From: Theocolax elegans
Lineage: Eukaryota; Arthropoda; Insecta; Hymenoptera; Cerocephalidae
Assembly: GCA_026168455.1 (NCBI GenBank)
Contig: CM047428.1
Coordinates: 36,073,255-36,137,254 of the forward strand
DNA: 64,000 nucleotides
Reading direction: 5' to 3'
Each line of letters starts with the position of its first letter. The stretch's first letter is position 1. Shown here piece after piece: positions 10,563 through 21,540 of the stretch. The notes under the pieces were generated by a model. The model saw only the letters and a program-made list of their open reading frames with translations. It was not told where the DNA came from and made no database searches. The position numbers and the translations under genes are program-made.

Positions 10563-10790
10563 ATATCATATATGTATATTTGTAAAAGTGTATGTTATAC
10601 TTGATTAATATTTATTTTATCCGTTATTATTATTGAGTACACATTTAAAAATTTTATGAGTTTAATATTATCAGGAATGAGTAAACTAATATACATTCTT
10701 TCAAGTTATACTCATAACTTTTTTTTATCTATTCTTGAAAAAACATTATAAACATATATATGTATATTACATAAATATTCCGCCGCGCGC

Positions 10791-10815
10791 ACACACACAC
10801 TCGACACCCACACAC

Positions 10816-10886
<71 letters not shown>
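10791..10886. repeat. (CA)n microsatellite
   Basis: A CA-dinucleotide tract, the target into which the R1-clade LINE copy at 10,887-12,031 inserted. Confidence 0.95.
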
Positions 10887-12031
10887 TTTTTTTTCCGAAG
10901 AGGTGGAGAAATGCTTAATGCACCATGTCACTGGTGCCATGCGAGACTCCCCGTGTGTGGGACTCTCCTACCGAAGGATGTCGATAGGCATACTCATTAA
11001 AACTCCACCTCTTTTCTTACCTTTGTTCCCCCGCGGAAACCGCCGCAAGGCATTACTTCGCGGGGGGAGGCAACGGCTAGATTAGCCCACTACTGTTGCT
11101 ATCGCAACTCTTCTCTACTCGTCTCTTCTGATGAGACCCAGCCTGTCCACTACGGACGTGCAGAGGGTCACTACCGCATTCCATCCCTCCTGGGAGCCAA
11201 GCAGGCATGCCCCCATACCCACAGGGGTGAGGGCACCGCTCCAAGTGATTTGAAATTGGTCCCGTTCCTCCCTGAAACGAGGACATCGTAGGAGGACGTG
11301 TTCCACGTCTTCGTCCACCCCTGGACAAGCCGGGCACTCTGCGCTGCCGTAGACCCCTATACGAAATAGGTAGCTGCGGAAGCATCCCGGTCAACACCTG
11401 GGTAAACTGGAAACTGACGAAGCCGTGTTTCCTGCTCGCCCACTCCCGTATCCGCGGGATGATGCGGTAGGTCCAGCGGCCGTCCCTGGCTGAGTCCCAT
11501 CTCCGCTGCCACTCCTCTATGGTTCGCAATGACCATCGGTTGTGGCAGCGATTCTCTTCTAGGCGTCGCCCACCCTCACGGTGTCTTTTAGCTCTCTCGG
11601 CTGCCAGGAGGTCGAAGGGGGCGATCCCCGCGACCACCGAGAGCGCAATGTCAGATACGGTTCGGTACGCCCGGGCTACCCTTAGCGCAGCTATCCTGAA
11701 GGCTCTCTGGCACGGAGCACTAAAGCTCTTGTGCCTGTTCAGGGCATCAGCCCAGATAGAAGCTCCGTATAAAATTACGGAGCTCACCACCGAGGCAAGG
11801 AGGGACCTTCGCGGTTGCTGGGGTCCCCCGATGTTGGGCATGCTGCCCGCCAGTGCACGGGCCACCTTTGCCGCCTTTAGTCTACGTTCGCGAGATGGTG
11901 TTTGAACGACAGCCGCGCGTCTAGTGTGACCCCTAAATACTTCAACGTTTTCACCGACCGTATCCGTTCTTTACCTACCGTGAAGGTGGCGGTCCTCTCC
12001 TTTTTTGTGCGAGAGATGAGCACCGCCTCCG
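10887..12031 (-). pseudogene. R1-clade LINE, 5'-truncated copy A
   Basis: Homologous throughout to the 3' part of the longer copy at 15,109-19,913. The minus strand encodes the end of RT and the C-terminal region (11,077-11,865), including LLASVVSSVILYGASIW and a cysteine-rich ending. The poly-A tail reads as T8 at 10,887-10,894 and joins (CA)n directly. A Penelope-like fragment takes over at 12,032, and no LINE sequence continues beyond that fragment. Confidence 0.85.
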
Positions 12032-12705
12032 TCCCTTTTCAAAGCCAAAAATATATAAATTACAGTTTAAAAAAATATAAATAAATACAAGAAACGAAAC
12101 ATTTAACTCGATGTCACAAGGCAACTTCACACACTCACCAAATTAAAAAAAAAACTCAAAAAAACAACATATCACTCGTGTGGTTACATCTCGGCAAAAG
12201 AAACTCTCTCAAGCATATTACATATCTATCTATAAAAATTTAACAAATCAAATTTAATTCTTGCATTAAAACAATAATTTTTTTAATAAAACAATTTAAT
12301 AAATATCTTTTAACTACCTACGTTGTCGCTATCAGAACATTCCCCGAAGGGAGTCTCAAGTCACAATTAATATTAATAATGCCAACAGACTCGTGCCTAA
12401 CCTCTTATCAATACATTCACAATATATATATATATTCGTCCCGTACATCATTAAATCCAAGTTTTTTTGAGTTTTTTTTTAATTTGGTGAGTGTGTGAAG
12501 TGGTCTTGTGACATCGAGTTAAATGTTTCGTTGCTTGTATTTATTTATATTTTTTTAAACTGTAATTTATATACTTTTTAGCCTTGAAAAGGGACGGCGA
12601 TAAAACGTCCGAAACGTCGGAAAAAAAATTCTATTAAAAACTGTGTTCGTGATGATCAATAAAGCTACTTTTTTACTAAAGATTACTTGGACGAACGATA
12701 GATTC
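12032..12705. mobile_element. Penelope-like terminal fragment, inverted repeat
   Basis: 12,034-12,150 and 12,465-12,600 are inverted copies sharing a phrase beginning ACATTTAACTCGATGTCACA. The plus-strand end reads GCCTTGAAAAGGGACGG, then CGTCCGAAACGTCGG, then GATCAATAAAGCT and TTGGACGAACGATAG. This matches in order the terminus of the Penelope-like element at 36,980-37,095. No RT or GIY-YIG part is present. Confidence 0.65.
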
Positions 12706-12710
12706 ATTTA

Positions 12711-13025
12711 AACAATATATATAACATTCATCTTGAAATTAGAAATTCTAACCCACAAGAATAAATTCCATACACAATTAGCAACGAATGTTACATATAA
12801 TTTTCTATAATAAAAGTTGATCGATTTTGAGTTAAATAGTGGTAAACCCAGCTGGTGTTGAAAAAAATTTGGAAAAATCCACTTTTTGAGGTTAGAATAA
12901 CTTTTGAGGAAATAGATTCCAGTACCTAAAAATTTTTTTCTGTATTCTGAGAAACATTTGCAATGTGTACCCAAAATTTGGAGCATTTTAAAATTTTGAT
13001 CGAACCATTTCGTGTGGAATATCCC
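12711..13025. mobile_element. Partial MITE with GGGATATTCCAC end
   Basis: The right end (reverse complement GGGATATTCCACACGAAATG) abuts (TA)n at 13,026. The left part starts after a TA-rich tract without a matching inverted end. It belongs by terminus to the GGGnnrTTC foldback group seen at 13,095, 40,357, 42,612 and 61,916. Confidence 0.5.
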
Positions 13026-13034
13026 ATATATATA

Positions 13035-13094
13035 TATTGAATCCTGAAATCTTAGACACGGCGGTGTCGAAATATTTATAATATATATATATAT
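13035..13094 (-). repeat. Degenerate CCG/GAATTC core between (TA)n tracts
   Basis: Reverse-oriented, reduced form of the core described at 14,795-14,850: TTGAATCCTGAAATCTTAGA, then CACGGCGGTGTCGAAATATT, between TA tracts. Confidence 0.6.
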
Positions 13095-14749
13095 GGGTGG
13101 TTCTCTGTGACATCGAAGATGAAAAAAATAAATATTGCTATAACTGTGTGAATATGTTTTAGAGGTATCCAGTAGTTCTCTTGAATTTTTTCAGATTTTT
13201 TCTGGGCCATTATTTTAAGTTACAGAGAGTCAAAGTTGACATTTTAGCACTTTTTTGCATTATATGCCCATTTTCATGAATTTTTAGCTCCCAGGGGATG
13301 CATTTTTCACTAAAAACATAAGTATGACTTTTTTTGTAAAATTTTCCGAACTTTTCATTAAAAATACTTTTAAAGACATAAATGTATGCTGTCACACTCT
13401 TGTAAGCCATTTAAACCTTAAATAGTGAAAATCAGCAATTTTGCTCCGGACTCTGGTAACCTAATATTGTCTAAAAGATGTCGTTTTATAGTCAGAAACT
13501 GCCTAAAAAGTTCCAGAGTGGGTCTAAATCATTAAGATCACTTATGGTCAAAATATCCGGGAAAAGCGCCCGAAATATTAATAGAAATGTATATTTGTTG
13601 CCTTATAACGATGAATCTAGTAGCATGCTCATTGCAAAAAAATTTATGCACTTACCTTGGAATGGTAGAAAAGTATCTCCACTTGTTTCAGTATCCATCT
13701 AATCCCCTGTAAGCTGCTAAAAATACAAATATTATTATAAAAGTATAAAAAATTATTTTTTAAACATTTATAATGCTGGATTTTTAGTTTTACATCCCTT
13801 ACAAGAATTATAATACTTATCTGAAGGATTACTATAAAAGTATCAACATTATTATTATTATTATTCAGCAATACATTGTTTAGATTTCACAAACTTGTCA
13901 CTGTCACGTTATCATATTATTTATTATAATTATATATCCGATTTATTTATATATCTTTTGTATTAAATACGTATATTAAGTTATTGTAATAATGATGTTT
14001 ATACATTTATAGTAATCCTTCAGATTAGTATTATAATTCTTGTAAGGGATGTAAAACTAAAAATCCAGCATTATAAATGTTTAAAAAATAATTTTTTATA
14101 ATTTTATAATAATATTTGTATTTTTAGCAGCTTACAGGGGATTAGATGGATACTGAAACAAGTGGAGATACTTTTCTACCATTCCAAGGTAAGTGCATAA
14201 ATTTTTTTGCAATGATCATGCTACTAGATTCATCGTTATAAGGCAACAAATATACATTTCTATTAATATTTCGGGCACTTTTCCCAGATATTTTGATCAT
14301 AAGTGATCTTAATGATTTAGACCCCCTCTGGAAATTTTTAAGCAGTTTCTGACTATAAAACGACATCTTTTAGACAGTATTAGGTTACCAGAGTCCGGAG
14401 CAGAATTGCTGATTTTCACTATTTAAGGTTTAAATGGCTTACAAGAGTGTGACAGCATACATTTATGTCTTTAAAAGTATTTTTAATGAAAAGTTCGGAA
14501 AATTTTACAAAAAAAGTCATACTTATGTTTTTAGTGAAAAATGCATCCCCTGGGAGCTAAAAATTCATGAAAATGGGCATATAATGCAAAAAAGTGCTAA
14601 AATGTCAACTTTGACTCTCTGTAACTTAAAATAATGGCCCAGAAAAAATCTGAAAAAATTCAGGAGAACTACTGGATACCTCTAAAACATATTCCCACAG
14701 TTATAGCAATATTTATTTTTTTCATCTTCGATGTCACAGAGAACCACCC
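13095..14749. mobile_element. 1.65-kb foldback element, arms about 745 bp
   Basis: 13,095-13,838 and about 14,001-14,749 are near-perfect inverted copies. The ends are GGGTGGTTCTCTGTGACATC and its complement, both flanked by (TA)n. The open frames inside (about 65-75 codons, occurring once per arm) match nothing recognised and are probably incidental. The high arm identity suggests recent origin or gene conversion. Confidence 0.85.
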
Positions 14750-15074
14750 ATATATATATATATATATATATATATATCTATCTATAATATATAAATATTT
14801 CGCCGCCGCCGCCGCCGCCGCCGTGTCTAAGAATTCAGAATTCAACATATATGTATATATATGTTTTATATATATATATATGTCATATATATGTTTATAT
14901 ATATGTCATATACATATGTTATATATATATGTCATATATATATGTTATATATATGTTATATATATATGTCATATATATATGTTATATATATGTTATATAT
15001 ATATGTCATGTATATGATATATATATATATGTCATATATATATAAGTGTGTGTGTGCATGTGTGTGTATGTGCG

Positions 15075-15108
<34 letters not shown>
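14750..15108 (+). repeat. Microsatellite mosaic with (CCG)n-GAATTC core
   Basis: The order is (TA)n, ATATTTCGCC(GCC)n, GTGTCTAAGAATTCAGAATTC, ATGTCATATATA-type repeats, then (TG)n. The same ordered mosaic recurs at 23,114-23,589 and 25,164-25,682, and its core occurs inverted at about 43,570 and 62,775. Predicted YIYVIYIC or CVCVCV proteins are artefacts. Confidence 0.85.
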
Positions 15109-15152
<44 letters not shown>

Positions 15153-15336
15153 CCGAAGAGGTGGAGAAATGCTTAATGCACCATGACTGGAGCCATGCGA
15201 GACTCCCCGTGTGTGGGACTCTCCTACCGAAGGATGTCGATAGGCATACCCACTAAAACTCCACCTCTTTTCTTACCTTTATTCCCCCGCGGAAACCGCC
15301 GCAAGGCATTACTTCGCGGGGGAAGGCACGGCTAGA

Positions 15337-15972
15337 TTAGCCCACTACTGTTGCTGTCGCAACTCCTGTCTCCTCTTCTCTTCTGATGAGACCCAGCCTG
15401 TCCACTACGGACGTACAGAGGGTCACTACCGTGTTCCATCCCTCCTGGGAGTCAAGCAGGCACGCCCCGATGCCCTCAGGGGTGAGGGGACCGCTCCAAG
15501 TGACTTGAAACTGGTCCCGTTCCTCCCTGAAACGAGGACACCATAAGAGGACGTGTTCCACGTCTTCGTCCACCCCTGGACAAGCCGGGCACTCTGCGCT
15601 GCCGTAGACCCCTATACGAAATAGGTAGCTACGGAAGCATCCGTGCCCGGTCAGCACCTGGGTAAGCTGGAAACTGACGAAGCCGTGTTTCCTGCTCGCC
15701 CACTCCTGGATCCGCGGGATTATGCGGTAGGTCCAGCGGCCGTCCCTGGCTGAGTCCCATCTCCGCTGCCACTCCTCTACGGTCCGCAATGACCATCGGT
15801 TATGGCAGCGATTCTCTTCTACGCGTCGCCCACCCTCACGGTGTCTTTCAGCTCTCTCGGCTGCCAGGAGGTCGAAGGGGGCGGTCCCCGCGATCACCGA
15901 GAGCGCAATGTCAGATACGGTTCGGTACGCCCGGGCCACCCTTAGCGCGCTATCCTGCAGGCTCTCTGACAC
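15337..15972 (-). pseudogene. LINE ORF2 C-terminus with Cys-rich motif
   Basis: Continuation of ORF2 after another frameshift near 15,950. It includes CPACPGVDEDVEHVLLWC, the C-C-H-C-type motif near the end of R1-like ORF2, and terminates at 15,337. The copy at 10,887-12,031 carries the same region. Confidence 0.8.
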
Positions 15973-17664
15973 GGAGCACCAAAGCTCTTGTGCCTGTTCA
16001 GGGCATCAGCCCAGATAGGAGCTCCGTATAAAATTACGGAGCTCACCACCGAGGCAAGGAGAGACCTTCGCGGTTGCTGGGGTCCCCCGATGTTGGGCAT
16101 GATGCCCGCCAGCGCACGGGCCACCCTTGCCGCCTTTGAGCCCGCGTTCGCGAGATGGTGTTTGAACGACAGCCGCGCGTCTAGTGTGACCCCTAAATAC
16201 TTCAAGGTTTTCACCGACCGTATCCGTTCTTTACCTACCGTGAAGGTGGCGGTCCTCTCCTTTTTTGTGCGAGAGATGAGCACCGCCTCCGTTTTTTCCG
16301 CCGCCAGACTAAGTCCGTGGTCTCTCAACCAAGTGGCGACCACTTCTATAGAGACGTCTCCGAGATATTCGATCTCTTCGACACTCTTTGCGACCACCAC
16401 TAGCGCCACGTCGTCCGCGAAAGCCACCATCGAGACACCCTCCGGAAGTTTGCTGCCTAAGCAGGCCGTCATAGACAACGTTCCAGAGTAGGGGCCCAAT
16501 GACCGAACCCTGCGGCACGCCTCCCGTGATGTTGTGGGAGTGCACACCGTCGTCGGTGTCGTAGAGCAGAGTACGGTCAGTCAGGTAACTCGAGGTGACC
16601 TCCCTGAGATAGAGTGGCACTTGGAAGTGCTGCAGGGACAGCATGATGTCGTCCCATCTGGCCGAGTTGAAGGCATTCCGGATGTCCAAGGTGATGATGG
16701 CACACATCCGCCTTGCACTCCGACCAGCATTGATGGCGTTTGTGGCTATGCCAACAACTCTGCCTACAGCATCCATGGTCGATCGACCCTTTCGGAAGCC
16801 GAACTGGTTGTCGGAGAGGTCTCCGGCCCGACCGATGGCCTCTGCAAGCCTGGCGCAGATCACCCGCTCCAGGAGCTTCCCAACTATATCCAGTAGACAG
16901 AGCGGGCGGTAAGATGATGGCTCCTCCGGGGGTTTGTTTCCCTTTGGTAGGAGTACCAGCCTCTGCGTCTTCCACTGGGCCGGGAAGCAACCTTCTCTTA
17001 GGCATGCGTTGAATGCGTCCAGGAACAAGCCCGGAGCACTCATCGCCGCTGTCTTGACGGCCAGGCCAGGTATTCCGTCAGGCCCTGGAGCTTTACGTAC
17101 GGAAATACCCTTAGCGGCCATCCTCAGTTCGGCTTCACTAATGTCTGGCGTCTCGGCTGCACCAATGGTGGCCATCAGGCCCGTCTCTACTGCCCTTTTC
17201 CGATGTTCTGGAAACAGGTGGCGGACGACTCCATCCAGAAAAACTGGGTCGGTGGGTGCAACAGCTCCCCCGGGGTTGATCTTATTCATAACCGTTTTAT
17301 ACGGTCTGCCCCAGGGGTCGTGGTCCACCTCCTCACAGAGCTCCCGCCAACACCTTCTCTTGGCAGTCTTGATGGCCACCTTGAGATCCCTCCGCTTTTG
17401 TTCGTATTCTGCGGAACGATCTTGGAACCGCGGTGTTCCCCTCGCTCTTTGGTGCAGCCTTCTGGCACGCAGGCACTCACGTCTCTTTTCTGCGATGTCC
17501 TCACTCCACCAGATTATCGGTGGGCGGCCGCGAGGGTTAAACTTCACGGCCATAGAGGCATCGCAAGCCGCTGTTAGGGCATTCGTGAGGCCTCGTGCTT
17601 TTCTCTTCGGCGGTTCCCTCCACTTTTTCCCCCTCAAGGGAGCAGAGGAACGTCTCACGATCAA
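15942..17664 (-). pseudogene. LINE ORF2 reverse transcriptase
   Basis: RT motifs are visible in order: KAPGPDGIPG, LLPKGNKPPEEPSSYRPL, DNQFGFRKGRSTMDAV, GGVPQGSVIGPLLWN, then after a frameshift FADDVALVV (catalytic Asp pair) and LKYLGVTLD. The frame changes near 16,500. The domain is complete in content but not translatable as one chain. Confidence 0.85.
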
Positions 17665-18370
17665 ACGTGGCTGGTGCCCATCTCTCTCTTGCTCCTCTTC
17701 CTGCTCTCTTTGTCCTCCCGCTGGTCAGCTGGAGCTGGTACACGAGTGCTTGGTGGTCACTACCCGTGTAACGATCGCTAACTTTCCAGCCGAGTCCCCC
17801 TCCCCCCATCAATCTTGGATCGACGAAGGTGAGGTCGACTATGGACGACTTGCCGGCTTTGGTGAAAGTCGGGGTTGTCCCTGTGTTAGCGATCTCCAGC
17901 CCTAGTAGAGCGAACGCCTCGAGAAGTGCGCGACCACGCGCGTTGGTCTTGGCGCTGCCCCAGTCCGTCGCCCAAGCATTAAAGTCCCCACCGATTGCGA
18001 CCGGTAGCCGTGAGGACCGAGCACTGGTGACGACTGCATCCAGAGATCTCGCAAAGTCCTCGGTGGGATCGCTGGGCGGGAAGTAGCAGCTGTACATGCG
18101 TACCCCCGCCACCTCCACCCAGGTGAAGCTGGGAAGGGGGGCGACCATCTTTCTGGAGATGTGTATATTTCCACATACCCAGATGGCCGCCTTGCCCGTG
18201 GCATCCCTTACCCAGTTCGACTTCTCGAGATCCCGGAACTCCTCGCTGATGATCGCTACGTCCGCTCTCTCCTCTCTGACCAGCTGGGACAGCAGGTCCT
18301 GGGCCACAGCGCAGTGGTTGAGGTTTATTTGGAGCACCTTAATCATTTTTGATGTGTGCTCCTTCCTCAT
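17537..18370 (-). pseudogene. LINE ORF2 N-terminus: apurinic-type endonuclease
   Basis: Endonuclease/exonuclease/phosphatase domain with the family motifs in order: QINLNHC near the start, IISEE (catalytic Glu), GGDFNAWATDWG, DLTFVDPRL and SDHQALVY (catalytic Asp-His). It would nick the target DNA to prime reverse transcription. The preceding ORF1 knuckles end immediately upstream. The frame is lost near 17,640-17,660, where the reading continues in the next ORF. Confidence 0.85.
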
Positions 18371-18374
18371 GCGA

Positions 18375-19602
18375 GGTCTTGGCTTTGGCCTCGCAGTCCA
18401 CTGCTTTGTGGCCCTCTTGGCCGCACCGATAGCATTGAGCTGACCGGTCGACTGCGCTCTTGCACTCCCTCGCGATGTGTCCCGATTCGTGGCATCGGTA
18501 GCAGCGCGAGGATACCTCTCGCAGTCGAACTCTGCAATTGACCCATCCGATCCGGAGCTTCCCGTCTTGCAGCAGTTTTTTGGCTGCTAACTGCCGGAAG
18601 CTGGATGGTCGCAGCTAGGGTGCCACTGTAGGATCCCCTGGTTTTAATATTATCCGGGATACCACATTTGGCCCGATCTTTGCCGCAATCGCTGCGGCCA
18701 CCTCCGTTGTTGTCGTGGACTCGTCCATGTCCCTGATGGTGATGGACACTTTGTGAGTCAGCAGCTGGACCTCTGCTGACCCACTCAGTGTGGACGAGAC
18801 CACTGTCCTCAGCTCCGCCGTTTCCGTTCCGGGTCGCCCCAGTTCGAGGAGGAGCTCTCCAGCCCTGGTGCGCCTGATCCGCGTGACCCGTTCTCCTAGT
18901 GCCTTTAGCTCCGGTGCAGCCTTGACCTTCCGGAGAATGTCAGCGTAGGAAGAGCCCCCGCTAGGTGCCTTGATCTTGATGGCATCTGGGCGTGGGGGTC
19001 TTACTCCGGCCTTAGGCTCTGCCGTGCCTTTGGCCGGTTTGCTGGCACGTTTCTGCTGCTCATGCTGCTTCGGCTGGCTGTTCTTCATCTTCTTCTTCTT
19101 CTTGCCCTTCTTCACTACTGTGACCCAGTCAGGGACTTTTGACTGGTTCTCACTCGTATTAGGTACGGATGGCGAAGCATCTGCTGGCCCATTTTTGTTA
19201 TTGGGCTGCTTCGACCCCTTCTTCCTTTTCTCCGGGGGTTGCTGAGGTGGTGAGGGCTTTTCCCTTTCCAACCGGCCTTTTTTGACGCTCTTCAGCGCGG
19301 AAGATGGGCGACGTTTGGCACGTTCCATCCCTACGCGCATCCGCCATTTTAATTTTCGGCGCTGTCGAACACACAGCACTGTTCACCCGCGCGTATTCAT
19401 TGAGAGCTCTGCTGGTTGCTCTCGCCATACTCTTCAGCTCTTTGTGGATGTTGTTCTTATTAAGAACAAACTCCACCAGGGTATCTACCTTCTCACGCAG
19501 ACGGAGAAAAGCTCTGTCAGCGTCACTCGACATCCCAGTCGAGGGCAGGTCACACGTAGCCTTAGATGCTACAGAGGGCCGAGTGACCAACCTCCGCAGC
19601 AT
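18375..19602 (-). pseudogene. LINE ORF1 (Gag-like) with CCHC knuckles, frameshifted
   Basis: The N-terminal part (19,198-19,602) begins MLRRLVTRPSVASK. The middle (18,615-19,379) is Lys/Pro-rich and then has a conserved block (LGERVTRIRRTRAGELLLEL). The end (about 18,375-18,560) encodes zinc knuckles CYRCHESGHIAREC and CYRCGQEGHKAVDC. The three parts lie in different frames, so at least two indels break the gene. ORF1 proteins of this clade bind the element RNA. The order matches R1-clade ORF1. Confidence 0.8.
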
Positions 19603-19911
19603 TTACCATTTTGACGGTGTGAGTTTGGTCCCCCCCCAAAATCCTTGGGACCAGCACTGACCACCGGGGCTTTCACCCGATCGGAATCAGTGGCGGGATT
19701 TGACAGGATTGCCATGCCCGCTTGGGGTAGTGTTGTTTTCAGCTCACTATCCATACTTGGTTTTATTTCGGGGTGCCTTCCCCTATCTGGTTTTGGTTCG
19801 CCCCGAATATTTGATTTTTTCGGTACCATCCATATCTGGAGAAAGCATCCCCTATCCACCACCTGGGGAGGCGCCACGATGCGGGACCAGCAAAACCCGG
19901 CACGGGGGGTG

Positions 19912-19913
<2 letters not shown>

Positions 19914-19942
<29 letters not shown>

Positions 19943-19989
19943 GTGTGGTGTGTGGTGTGTGTGTGTGTGTGTGTGTGTGTAGTGTGGTG

Positions 19990-20020
<31 letters not shown>
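19914..20020. repeat. (TG)n microsatellite
   Basis: The TG tract is the other side of the LINE insertion; its partner is at 15,040-15,108. Confidence 0.95.
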
Positions 20021-20997
20021 GAAACATACCTTTTCCAAAATCCATATGTGTATATACAATGGGTTAAAAATTAAATACATTAATTATTACATTTTTAAGA
20101 TAATTATATTATAAACAGTAATGGCAAAAGAAAATTCAAATTTTAACAGTGGCAATATAAAATACGAATTACATTTCAAAAGTTTTTCGAAAATTATTAT
20201 TTTAGTAGTTTTTAATTTAAATATTATTCAAATCAAATTTAAAAATTGTTTGGAGATTACGTATATTTTATAAAACAATATTTTAAATAAACAAGTATGT
20301 ATTATTAGATACAAAAGGTTATTTAAGGAATGCCTTTGTTTATAATAATTAAAATAAATATATGGGCTCTGTAACTAAAGGGAAAATAAATTGGATATAA
20401 TTATGGATTAAAACGCAAATTATGAAAGAGGGTGCAAATTACGATTCACGAGGAAATGAGGAAGAAACAGGTTTTTATTTATATAGCGCTAAAATTTTAT
20501 AAATAATTCTTTAAAACTAATACAAAAATTAAATTAATTTTAGGAGGTGAAGTTCTATTTATAACCGTTTCAAATAATCCAAAATTTTAATAAGTTGTTA
20601 ACTAAAATACTACAATTTAGTAAGTATACTGTACTTTACTATTTTTGGTAAGTTATTTTTCATTATTAATAGTTAATAATTATTAAAATATAAATTTAAG
20701 CTTTATAAGATTCATATAGTTTAATATTTACAGTAACATTAATATGTCTCTAATTTTTTTATTATTTTTATTCTGATTCATTACTCTAAATTTTGGTAAA
20801 CTTTATTTATAAAATAATAACTATAGCAATCCCTTCAAGGTGTTGTGTGAATCTGTTTAATTTGTAAGGTGTCATGGTAGTGAAAAAATAATACAATTTA
20901 AAATATTATTTTAAATAAATTAATTATGAAAAACCTTTTTCGAAATTAAAAATAGGGGGTTGGCGCGCGAAGCGCGCAGGGGGGCGAAGCCCCCTAG
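20021..20997 (+). mobile_element. Family M element, copy 2
   Basis: The body runs from AACATACC through ATGGCAAAAGAAAATTC and CTACAATTTAGTAAG to the two hairpins and CTAG at 20,994-20,997, followed by (TA)n. No coding capacity. With copy 3 it forms a tail-to-tail pair that recurs at about 26,800-28,020. Confidence 0.75.
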
Positions 20998-21021
20998 TAT
21001 ATATATATATATATATATATA

Positions 21022-21240
21022 CTAATTCGGCTTCGTCCCACTGCGCGCTTCGCGCGTCAACCCCCTATTTTTAATTTCGAAAAAGGTTTTTCGTACTTAA
21101 TTTAGTTAAAATAATGTTTTAATTGTATTATTTTTCACTACCATGGACACCTTAGAAATTAAACAGATTCACACAACACCTTGGAGGTATAGCTATAGTG
21201 CTTTGGGTTTTATACCAAAAATTTAATTTTTTTTAAATAC
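21022..21240 (-). mobile_element. Family M element, copy 3 (truncated, inverted)
   Basis: Starts CTAATTCGGCTTCGTCCCAC, a degraded version of the GC hairpin, and continues inverted to about 21,240, where TA/TG repeats take over. Confidence 0.7.

Positions 21241-21540
<300 letters not shown>

Larger units (their letters stand above)
9304..10790 (-). mobile_element. Family M element, copy 1 (interrupted)
   Basis: Family M is an AT-rich repeat without coding capacity. In its own direction it ends with TTTCGAAATTAAAAATAGGG, then GCGCGCGAAGCGCGC and GGGGGGCGAAGCCCCCC hairpins and CTAG, abutting (TA)n. Here the reverse orientation starts at CTAG 9304. The body runs to about 10,790, where it meets GCGCGCACAC and (CA)n. 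A 212-bp MITE splits it at 10,351-10,562. A 3' hairpin plus CTAG next to a T fits a Helitron-type terminus, but no 5' TC end was fixed, so the class is tentative. Confidence 0.65.
15109..19913 (-). mobile_element. R1-clade LINE, near full-length copy B
   Basis: About 4.8 kb on the minus strand, ending in a poly-A tail (T tract at 15,109-15,152) and bounded by (TG)n on both sides, so it lies inside one TG/CA microsatellite. It has ORF1 with zinc knuckles and ORF2 with endonuclease, RT and a cysteine-rich end. Several R1-clade lineages are known to target (AC)n or related repeats (Waldo and Mino types). The 5' UTR is about 19,603-19,913. Confidence 0.88.

Noticed and set aside
14850..15260. Open frames made of YIYVIYIC and CVCVCV repeats (also at 21,260-21,630, 23,189-23,704, 25,241-25,744, 62,484-62,765)
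   Set aside because: They are translations of TA, ATGTCA and TG microsatellites in every frame; no coding signal.
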